5,654 bases of DNA from GCA-2746795 sp964643965. Lineage in GTDB: Bacteria > Chloroflexota > Anaerolineae > Promineifilales > Promineifilaceae. Under the pieces are notes generated by a model. The model was not told the DNA's origin. It saw only the letters and a program-made list of their open reading frames with translations, and made no database searches. A program made the translations under genes and the position numbers. Below, in pieces: positions 1-5,654 of the stretch. The stretch's first letter is position 1; every line of letters begins with the position of its first letter. Where the stretch lies: NCBI GenBank assembly GCA_964643965.1, contig CAZXVH010000178.1:1-5654 (forward strand), read 5' to 3'.

Positions 1-33
1 CACTGTCCACTGTTCACTGTCCACTGTTCACTG
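1..33. repeat. Heptamer tandem repeat at the 3' end of the kinase gene
   Basis: Four perfect-length 7-base units alternate CACTGTC, CACTGTT, CACTGTC, CACTGTT, followed by a partial CACTG. The array runs off the left edge, so its true length is unknown. It overlaps the coding frame of the kinase: on the minus strand it encodes residues 1229-1239. Because 7 is not a multiple of 3, a long enough array is read in all three frames, and the minus-strand form CAGTGAA supplies TGA. The class resembles the short tandemly repeated repetitive (STRR) sequences known from filamentous cyanobacteria; that comparison is by pattern only. Confidence 0.93.
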
Positions 34-3000
34 CTTAAACGGGGAGCGCCGGGTAAAAACAGGGTCACAGTGGCGCCCACATTGAGTTCACTCTCTATTT
101 TAATCTCGCCCTGATGCAGATTGACCAATTCTTTTACCACAGAAAGCCCCAATCCCGTACCGGGTATGTTGGATTGGCTGACATTGGACCCACGGTAGAA
201 TCGTTCAAATAAATGGCCTATTTCTTGAGAAGGAACGCCGATGCCGGTATCTTTTATTTCAATACGAACCTGGTTCCGCTCATCATTCCAGGAGGTTGTA
301 ATGCTAATGGAGCCAGCCTCGGTATAGTTGGCGGCGTTATTGAGTAAATTTATTATGATCTGCGCGATCTGTTTTTCATCTCCTAAAATGAGGGGGATAT
401 CCTGATAATAATGGGCCGAAAAGGTGAGGTCTTCATTGAGATCTTCTTGAAAGTCACGGGCTACCTGTTTGATAACCCGATTAACATCTACCGGCTCTAT
501 ATGGAGCTTTATTTTGCCCATATCTAAGCGGGATATATGTAAAATATCTTCGATCATGGTGATTAACCGATTGACCTGCCGGCGTAAAACGGCCGTGTAC
601 TGTTCCCGTCGTTCTGCTTTACCCTGTTCTAATAAATCGAGATAGAGGGAAAGATTGGTGATGGGAGTGCGCAGTTCATGGGAGACATCTGAGACGAACT
701 TGGTTTTAAGGCGGTCTAATTCAGTGAGACGCTCGTTGGCCTTAGCCAGTTCATGGGTGCGCTCGGCGACGCGCTGTTCCAATGTGTTTAGCACCAGCGC
801 CCTGTCAATGGCAGTGCCGGCAATTTCAGAAACGGCCGTTAACAATTGTATCTCTCGGTCAGTAAAAACATGCTCATAAGCCAGGTTGACATGCAGCACC
901 CCGACCGTGCGCTCTGGCGTACGCAAGGGCAGGTTGACGCCCGTGCGCAGCACTTGCATCAGCGGCTCCTCCGCCGGCAAGATGCTCAGAAACGGCTCAG
1001 TGGTAAAATCAGGCGCAATATACACTTGCCCGGTACGAGCCACATAACCAGAAATACCTTCCTGCACAGATTGACGCTGCCCTACCAAATCTGGTATTTC
1101 TGGCTGCGTACAGCGTACTATCAGATCCCCTGTTTCCGGTTCAATCAAATAAATACCACCGAAATAGCCGTTCACCAGCGACATCACTTTTTCCAAGACA
1201 ATAGGCAGCATCATTTCCAATTCATTGGTCTCCCGCAGGGCAGCCGATAGGGCAGAAATGAGTTCCAATTCCAGGGTACGCTGGCGGGTTTCCTGGAAAA
1301 GTTGGGCATTTTGGATGATGATGGCCACCTGGTTGGTAAAATCTTCAATCAAGGCCAGATGTTCTTTTGTGAAAAAACCAGGAATCGCTTTATCCACAGA
1401 AAAGTAGCCTATAAACTGACCGGCAGCAATAATGGGTGCGCCGATCCAACTGCGTACATAGCGGGTTGGCTCAAATATCTGCCAACGGCCGTCATAGTGA
1501 ACATCAGGAATCAGCAGCCCTTGCTGGGTACGCATGATTTCCTGAAATGTCTCATTAGTCTTGATATTGATGCGTACTTTTTTAACAGCTTCCGCATCGC
1601 CCCACACTTCAATCCCTTTGGCGAGGTGAATGCAAGCAAAATCTCCTTCCACAAATAAAACGCTGGCCGAATCATACGGCACCAACTTCTGTATATACGC
1701 CAACAAGGTATTCAAGATGGTGTCCATATCCAGCGTTTGCACCATCATGGCGCTGGCTTCACGCATGATCTCCGCCCGTTTTCTCGCTTTTTGTTCGGCT
1801 TCATACAAACGGGCGTTTTCAATGGCAACGGCCGCCTGATTGGCAAATGAGTGGGCCAACCTTGTTTCTACAGGACCATAAGCGCCCCGTTCCTCTTTTT
1901 CCACCGTGAGGACGCCCAATACTTGCTCCCGCACAATTAAAGGTAGAATGATCCAACTGTGAGTGTTCGGGTAATTGCGCCAGTTTTGAAATTGGGGGTA
2001 TTGTCGGGCATCCTTCAGGTAAAACGGCCGTTTCGTGCGGCACACTTCCGTAAAAAACCAGTCTGAGGAAGGCACAGTTTTACCCACCAAATCTGCTTGT
2101 TTATGCTGCCCCCGGTTGGCCACAATCACCAAGACATCCTGACGCAGGAGCATCACCGCCGCGCTGTCATGCGGCGCCACTTCTTCCAGGTAGTTGAGGA
2201 TATTGGTGAAAACCTGTTCCAGGTCTAGCGAAGCTGATAAGGAAGCCACCGCCGATTGCAGCCGCTCTTCTTCCTGGCGATTTTGACGTTCGGCGGCTAA
2301 CAGGCGAATTCTTTCAATACCGGCGCCCAACTGCTGCGACAAAGCCACCATAAATCGCTCATCCGCCAGCGTGAACGCTTCATACAAAATACTTTCAGCA
2401 TTAATGGCCCCAATGATGGCGCCGCCCACACGCAAGGGAACGCATAGTTCTGAGTGAGTATGAGCCACAATCCCTTTATAGTCATCTGCCGAGCGCACAT
2501 CAGAGATACGCCGCAGTTGACCGGTTTCAATGACCTGTCCCACCACGCCTGTGCCCCGCGGGAGTTTCTCTGGATGTTGAATGTGCAGCCGATTATGGAA
2601 AGCGTGGTGGGCGCTCAACGTAACGCCATCTTCATTGAGCAAAACAAAGCCAAAACTATCCGGGTACAGCTTTTCGGCCACAATGCGGGTGCAGCGGGTG
2701 AGCAGTGCATCTACCGTCTCAGCTTCTATGCTGACCTGCGCAATGGCATGAAGCGCCGATAATTCGGCTATTTCTCGTTGCCGTCCCCGGTAAATTTCGG
2801 CGTTATGCAAGGCCAGCGCCGCTTGTTGGGCAAATTTTTCCAATATCCGACCATCTTCATCCCGATAAACGTTTGGCTGGGTATTATCAAATGAGAGGAT
2901 GCCGATGATCTTACCATGCACCATTAAAGGGGCGCCGACCCAGGAACGAATATGGAAATCTCCACTCAAATGTATCCAGTCGGGATTGTCGTCTACGTTT

Positions 3001-3719
3001 GGAATCACCAGATAACGGCCGCTTTCAATTATTTCCTGCAGATTTTTTGTTGTGGGCAGCGGAAAGAGCGCCTGGGCGGCTTTGTCTATGGCCCATTGCA
3101 GCGACTCGGCCGCATCTGCGACCCGGATCCGTTCCACACGCACCTGATCCGCCTCAAGCAACATAATCGCCGCCAGGTCGAACGGGAAGAAGAGGGTAGC
3201 TTGTTCCAAAATGCTGTCCAACAAGAGATCGTAATCCAGAATGGCGTTCAGGTAGGCGCCGGTTTTCAGCAACGCTTGCGCCACCTGGCACTGTTCCTGG
3301 GCGGTCTGTTGGCGAATACTTTCCTGCCAATTTTTGTAAATATAAAAAAGCAGCTGGTTGCTCCCAGAAACGGAAAACTGGCTTCGAGGCAGTACATCTG
3401 CCACAGCCGGGAGTTGCGCCCAGGCAGGAATGAATTCGTGGTCTGTGTCTGCCAGGAGGATGAGAGGGGCATGGGGAAAGTGGTGGTGAACGGCCGTTAT
3501 CATCGTTTCAGCCTGGTCCCGCAGTAAGGCCGTATCCAGCAAAACAAGGCCATCGGGCAAATCAGGAAAATCAGATAGCGCTTGGGGGATGGAAACGGCC
3601 GTTGCCACCACAAACCTTAGCTCAAGCGCCAGGCCAGACAGATGCAACCACTCCGCTTCCTGTTTGAGAAGTGGTTCGTCAGGTGATATAAGCAAAATGG
3701 TAAGAGATTGGCTGTTCAT
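1..3719 (-). CDS. Multi-GAF cytoplasmic sensor histidine kinase with a degenerate N-terminal receiver domain (3' end cut by window edge)
   Basis: This is a two-component sensor kinase that autophosphorylates a histidine and passes the phosphate to an unseen response regulator. The frame is unbroken for 1239 codons and open at the left edge. The ATG at 3719-3717 is preceded directly by an in-frame TAA, so no earlier start is possible. Residues 1-115 resemble a receiver domain with D62 at the phosphoacceptor position, but other active-site residues are lost. Five GAF domains follow at roughly 155-305, 325-468, 490-635, 658-803 and 830-970; each has the hydrophobic strand pair ending in forms such as GAPLMVHGKIIGILSFDN. 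A heptad-like segment (about 975-1008) leads to HisKA, with SHELRTPI and His1014. The ATPase domain shows N1128 (LLNNAANYT), D1157 in DTGIGV, an FERF segment, and GTGLGL from G1187; it ends near G1224 (TLFLPG). No signal peptide or membrane segment is visible. The ligands of the GAF domains cannot be read from sequence, and no phytochrome-type chromophore cysteine is apparent. The partner regulator is not in the window. Confidence 0.95.
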   Translation of the reverse strand, partial: MNSQSLTILLISPDEPLLKQEAEWLHLSGLALELRFVVATAVSIPQALSDFPDLPDGLVLLDTALLRDQAETMITAVHHHFPHAPLILLADTDHEFIPAWAQLPAVADVLPRSQFSVSGSNQLLFYIYKNWQESIRQQTAQEQCQVAQALLKTGAYLNAILDYDLLLDSILEQATLFFPFDLAAIMLLEADQVRVERIRVADAAESLQWAIDKAAQALFPLPTTKNLQEIIESGRYLVIPNVDDNPDWIHLSGDFHIRSWVGAPLMVHGKIIGILSFDNTQPNVYRDEDGRILEKFAQQAALALHNAEIYRGRQREIAELSALHAIAQVSIEAETVDALLTRCTRIVAEKLYPDSFGFVLLNEDGVTLSAHHAFHNRLHIQHPEKLPRGTGVVGQVIETGQLRRISDVRSADDYKGIVAHTHSELCVPLRVGGAIIGAINAESILYEAFTLADERFMVALSQQLGAGIERIRLLAAERQNRQEEERLQSAVASLSASLDLEQVFTNILNYLEEVAPHDSAAVMLLRQDVLVIVANRGQHKQADLVGKTVPSSDWFFTEVCRTKRPFYLKDARQYPQFQNWRNYPNTHSWIILPLIVREQVLGVLTVEKEERGAYGPVETRLAHSFANQAAVAIENARLYEAEQKARKRAEIMREASAMMVQTLDMDTILNTLLAYIQKLVPYDSASVLFVEGDFACIHLAKGIEVWGDAEAVKKVRINIKTNETFQEIMRTQQGLLIPDVHYDGRWQIFEPTRYVRSWIGAPIIAAGQFIGYFSVDKAIPGFFTKEHLALIEDFTNQVAIIIQNAQLFQETRQRTLELELISALSAALRETNELEMMLPIVLEKVMSLVNGYFGGIYLIEPETGDLIVRCTQPEIPDLVGQRQSVQEGISGYVARTGQVYIAPDFTTEPFLSILPAEEPLMQVLRTGVNLPLRTPERTVGVLHVNLAYEHVFTDREIQLLTAVSEIAGTAIDRALVLNTLEQRVAERTHELAKANERLTELDRLKTKFVSDVSHELRTPITNLSLYLDLLEQGKAERREQYTAVLRRQVNRLITMIEDILHISRLDMGKIKLHIEPVDVNRVIKQVARDFQEDLNEDLTFSAHYYQDIPLILGDEKQIAQIIINLLNNAANYTEAGSISITTSWNDERNQVRIEIKDTGIGVPSQEIGHLFERFYRGSNVSQSNIPGTGLGLSVVKELVNLHQGEIKIESELNVGATVTLFLPGAPRLSSEQWTVNSGQ
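831..840. repeat. Palindromic decamer AACGGCCGTT, copy 1
   Basis: Perfect palindrome inside the end of the fifth GAF domain of the kinase. On the minus strand it is read as TTA ACG GCC GTT, giving Leu-Thr-Ala-Val. It is flanked by AAACGGCCGTTAACAATT-like AT-rich sequence. Confidence 0.8.
2023..2032. repeat. Palindromic decamer AACGGCCGTT, copy 2
   Basis: Perfect copy within the third GAF domain. Here it is read in a different codon phase, AAA CGG CCG TTT, giving Lys-Arg-Pro-Phe. The palindrome extends to 12 bases (AAACGGCCGTTT). The change of phase shows that the motif is not just one recurring peptide. Confidence 0.8.
3489..3498. repeat. Palindromic decamer AACGGCCGTT, copy 3
   Basis: Perfect copy in the receiver-like domain, read as ATA ACG GCC GTT (Ile-Thr-Ala-Val, residues 74-77). 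It lies only about 100 bases from copy 4. Confidence 0.8.
3594..3603. repeat. Palindromic decamer AACGGCCGTT, copy 4
   Basis: Perfect copy in the receiver-like domain, read as GCA ACG GCC GTT (Ala-Thr-Ala-Val, residues 39-42). Near matches elsewhere in the kinase gene are at 588-597, 1484-1493 (9 of 10 bases each), 1827-1836 and 3014-3023 (8 of 10 each). Confidence 0.8.
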
Positions 3720-3730
3720 TTATGCAGTAT

Positions 3731-3735
3731 CCCTT
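3731..3735 (-). promoter_or_regulatory. Weak ribosome binding site for the kinase
   Basis: AAGGG on the minus strand lies 11 bases before the ATG at 3719. It is a short match to the Shine-Dalgarno consensus at slightly long spacing, but it is the only purine-rich candidate close to this start. Confidence 0.45.
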
Positions 3736-3748
3736 ACTGAGTTTTAAA

Positions 3749-3769
3749 CTGGAGATTAAAGAGTGGAGA
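3749..3769. repeat. Degenerate heptamer repeat in the intergenic gap
   Basis: Three adjacent 7-base units read CTGGAGA, TTAAAGA, GTGGAGA. The first and third differ by one base; the middle one is more diverged. Taken alone it is weak, but it matches the unit length of the patch next to it and of the array at the left edge. Confidence 0.45.
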
Positions 3770-3780
3770 TGCGGCCAATC

Positions 3781-3808
3781 CCCTACTCCCTAATTTCTAA
3801 TTTCTTAA
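3781..3808. repeat. Degenerate heptamer repeat overlapping the 3' end of proS
   Basis: Four 7-base units read CCCTACT, CCCTAAT, TTCTAAT, TTCTTAA. Neighbouring units differ by one or two bases. The array overlaps the last codons of proS, and the proS stop (TAG, 3799-3797) falls inside the third unit. On the minus strand the units read TTAAGAA, ATTAGAA, ATTAGGG, AGTAGGG, which are rich in TAG and TAA. Confidence 0.65.
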
Positions 3809-5536
3809 ATTCACATCTGCTTGCAGGAATGAAACCAATTCCACCAGCGGTACCGATTCACGCGCCGCCTGGTTCCGGCGCTTCACTTCCACCGTGCCTT
3901 GCGCCAGACCGCGCCCGCCCACCGTCACCCGCCAGGGCAGCCCGATGAGATCCGCATCATTAAACTTGACGCCGGCGCTGGCCTCTCTATCATCATACAA
4001 TACCTCAATGCCCGCCCGCAGCAGGTCGGCATAAAGCGCATCGGCCGCTTCTTTCACGTCGTCGCCTTCGCCCAGATGCAGCAGATGAACCTGGTACGGC
4101 GCTACCGCTGCCGGCCAGATGATACCCTGCTCATCATGATGTTTTTCTACAATCGTGGCCATCAGCCGGTCTAAGCCAATGCCATAAGACCCCATAAAAA
4201 TGGGCTGCGGCCGGCCGTTTTCATCCAGAAAGGTGGCCCCGGTTGGCTCAGAGTAACGCGTACCCAATTTGAAGCAGTGGCCCACTTCAATGCTGCGCCG
4301 CGCTTCGATTTTGGCGCCGCAGTGGGGACATTTGTGGCCCGTATCCGCCTGGGCAATATCCGCCATTTGGCTGACGGCGAAGTCGCGGGGATAGTTGGCC
4401 CCGGTATAGTGATAGCCCGCTTCGTTGGCCCCCACCACGAAGTTGCCGCCCGCTTCAATGGATGTATCGGCCAAGACAAACACGCCCGATTGGTCGAATG
4501 CTTTAGCCACGTTCAAGCCAATGGCGGAAGCATACCCCGGCTCCGCGCCCGTCGCCCGGATTTCTGCATCGGTGGCGGCGCGAAGCTGCCCACCACCCAG
4601 GGCGTTGAGGAGTTTGACTTCGTTAATGTCTAAATCACCGCGCACCAGGACGAAGAGGAAACGGCCATCTTCATCTCCCAACGCATTCCACCAATAAAAC
4701 ACCGCCTTCAACGTCTGGCTGGTTTCTACGCCGATGAACGCCGCCACCTCTGCAATCGTCTGGCAATCTGGCGTGGCAACCTTGACGAGATCCGCCAATT
4801 CCGCCGGTTTGTCGCCTTCACGCACGAATTCGGCCGCTTCCACATTGGCGGCATACCCACAGTGGGTGCAGGCGATGTAGGTATCTTCACCTTCTTCATG
4901 GGGAACCACAAACTCGTGTGACGTTTTGCCACCCATACTGCCCGTGTCAGCTTGCACGGCGATGGCCGGGGTTCCCACTCGTTCAAAGATGTGGTAATAC
5001 GCCTGGAGCATCTGGGGATAGTAGGCGTCGAAGGTTTCTTCGTCGACGTCCAGGGTGTAGGCGTCTTTCATGATGAATTCGCGCAGGCGCAGCAGGCCGC
5101 CGCGAGCGCGGGCTTCATCCCGGAACTTTTTGCTAATGTGGTAGATCATGCGCGGTAAATCCCGGTAACTTTCAATGTCGCGCAGGCACAGTTCTGTGAC
5201 CACTTCTTCATGCGTAGCCGACAAGGCATATTCCCGCCCGCCACCGGCCTTCACTTTCATGAGCACGTCTACCGTGTTCCAGCGCCCCGTCGCCTGCCAC
5301 AGCGCCGCCGGGTTCAAGTTGGGCATCCACATTTCCTGGCCGTTGATGGCGTCCATCTCTTGCGCCATGATCGTCCAGATTTTACGGATGACGCGGTAGC
5401 CCAGGGGCATAAACACGTAAATGCCCGCCCCAATCGGCCGTACAAAGTTGGCCCGGATTAACAATTGATGGCTGGCCAGTTCCGCATCGGCCGGCGCTTC
5501 TCGTAATGTTTTGCCAAAGGCGCGTGATAGTCGCAT
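3797..5536 (-). CDS. proS: Prolyl-tRNA synthetase, bacterial type with editing domain
   Basis: ProS charges tRNA-Pro with proline using ATP, in the cytoplasm, and is essential for translation. The 579 residues match the usual length of the bacterial form with the inserted editing domain. The class II core shows the TxE loop at THEE (108-111), motif 2 from FRDE (138-141) to REFIMKDAY (152-160), and motif 3 at GSYGIGLDRL (449-458). The editing insertion spans about 225-405, with K277 and H376 at the positions of the E. coli editing-site residues K279 and H369, so hydrolysis of mischarged Ala-tRNA-Pro is probably retained. The anticodon-binding domain covers about 482-579, with LYDDREASAGVKFNDADLIG. 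Two CxxC pairs (C223/C226 and C403/C406) flank the insertion. The start at 5536 fits the family N terminus (MRLSRAFGKTL); the next Met is 43, which is too late. No Shine-Dalgarno sequence precedes it; the leader is an octamer repeat. The stop is TAG. The kinase gene follows 77 bases downstream in the same direction. Confidence 0.98.
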   Translation of the reverse strand: MRLSRAFGKTLREAPADAELASHQLLIRANFVRPIGAGIYVFMPLGYRVIRKIWTIMAQEMDAINGQEMWMPNLNPAALWQATGRWNTVDVLMKVKAGGGREYALSATHEEVVTELCLRDIESYRDLPRMIYHISKKFRDEARARGGLLRLREFIMKDAYTLDVDEETFDAYYPQMLQAYYHIFERVGTPAIAVQADTGSMGGKTSHEFVVPHEEGEDTYIACTHCGYAANVEAAEFVREGDKPAELADLVKVATPDCQTIAEVAAFIGVETSQTLKAVFYWWNALGDEDGRFLFVLVRGDLDINEVKLLNALGGGQLRAATDAEIRATGAEPGYASAIGLNVAKAFDQSGVFVLADTSIEAGGNFVVGANEAGYHYTGANYPRDFAVSQMADIAQADTGHKCPHCGAKIEARRSIEVGHCFKLGTRYSEPTGATFLDENGRPQPIFMGSYGIGLDRLMATIVEKHHDEQGIIWPAAVAPYQVHLLHLGEGDDVKEAADALYADLLRAGIEVLYDDREASAGVKFNDADLIGLPWRVTVGGRGLAQGTVEVKRRNQAARESVPLVELVSFLQADVNLRN

Positions 5537-5542
5537 AGTTTT

Positions 5543-5654
5543 TTAGTCCGGTAGTCTGGTAGTCGAGTAGTCGAGTAGTCTGGTAGTCGAGTAGTCGGAT
5601 AGTCTGGTAGTCTGGTAGTCTGGTGGTCTGGTAGTCTGGTAGTCTGGTAGTCTG
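5543..5654. repeat. Octamer tandem repeat immediately upstream of proS
   Basis: Thirteen contiguous 8-base units (5551-5654) of GTAGTCTG and its variants GTAGTCGA, GTAGTCGG, ATAGTCTG and GTGGTCTG follow one more diverged unit, TTAGTCCG (5543-5550). The array runs off the right edge. Units near proS are more varied and those toward the edge more uniform. On the minus strand, the strand of proS, it reads CAGACTAC repeated; this is poor in G and should form little secondary structure as RNA. It fills the region where a proS promoter and leader would be expected, ending 6 bases before the ATG. No other gene or signal is visible here. Confidence 0.95.

Larger units (their letters stand above)
3720..3796 (-). 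other. 77-base gap between proS and the kinase, no clear promoter or terminator
   Basis: The gap separates the proS stop from the kinase start. It is AT-rich and largely made of degenerate short repeats. I see no hairpin followed by a T run on either strand, so there is no sign of an intrinsic terminator after proS. No minus-strand -35/-10 pair with acceptable spacing stands out; the best -10-like element is TTTAAT, without a good partner. Co-transcription of the kinase with proS is therefore plausible but not shown. Confidence 0.6.

Noticed and set aside
806..3260. GAF domains as bilin-binding phytochrome or cyanobacteriochrome domains
   Set aside because: No Cys-His chromophore motif is seen at the expected place. 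The cysteine in ELCVPL of GAF 2 is in the strand region common to ordinary GAF domains.
2952..3527. Open frame of 191 codons on the plus strand
   Set aside because: It lies entirely opposite the first GAF and receiver region of the kinase, shows no recognisable domain, and the minus-strand frame has clear family motifs throughout.
1..3719. Possible frameshift or pseudogene, since only short minus-strand frames with a stop exist in this stretch
   Set aside because: I translated the minus strand codon by codon from 3719 to 1 and found no stop and no break. Motifs at residues 62, 1014, 1128, 1157, 1187 and 1221 all fall in the same phase. The frame simply lacks its stop inside the window.
3720..3796. 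Intrinsic terminator or attachment site between the genes
   Set aside because: No stable hairpin with a following T run was found on either strand, and no inverted repeat pair or target duplication marks an insertion.
4277..4633. Open frames on the plus strand opposite proS, and shorter minus-strand frames within it
   Set aside because: They are shadows of the strongly supported proS reading frame, with low-complexity Ala/Arg/Pro content and no motif.
5543..5654. CRISPR array
   Set aside because: Units are 8 bases with no spacers between them; this is a simple tandem repeat.
1..5654. Insertion sequence, tRNA, rRNA or riboswitch
   Set aside because: No transposase motifs, terminal inverted repeats, cloverleaf-like sequence or recognised leader RNA were seen. 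The window is almost entirely filled by the two genes and the repeats.

Overview
The window holds two genes, both read on the minus strand, with short tandem repeats in all three noncoding stretches. From right to left on the map, which is the direction of transcription, these are: an array of octamer repeats that runs off the right edge (about 5543-5654); a complete prolyl-tRNA synthetase gene, proS (5536-3797, 579 codons); a 77-base gap with two patches of degenerate heptamer repeats; and a very long open frame for a cytoplasmic hybrid-like sensor histidine kinase (3719 to the left edge, 1239 codons without a stop in the window). The kinase ends in a third array, a clean heptamer repeat (1-33).

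The kinase reads from N to C terminus as a degenerate receiver-like domain, five consecutive GAF domains, a coiled coil, a HisKA dimerisation domain with the phospho-accepting histidine at 1014, and a complete HATPase_c domain. No membrane segment is visible, so it is probably a soluble sensor of internal or diffusible signals. proS is an ordinary bacterial-type ProRS with the inserted editing domain, all class II motifs and a C-terminal anticodon-binding domain. The two genes share orientation and may be co-transcribed, but nothing in their functions ties them together.

The organism is most likely a member of the Chloroflexota, in or near Anaerolineae or Ardenticatenia. This is an inference from the multi-GAF kinase style, the bacterial ProRS sequence with two CxxC pairs, the moderate GC content and the repeat-filled intergenic gaps. 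Filamentous cyanobacteria also have heptamer repeats and multi-GAF kinases and are the main alternative.

I did not find a convincing new multi-gene system. The most notable features lie in the DNA itself: a different 7- or 8-base tandem repeat in every gap, stop codons that fall inside these repeats, and a palindromic decamer (AACGGCCGTT) that occurs four times, all inside the kinase gene.
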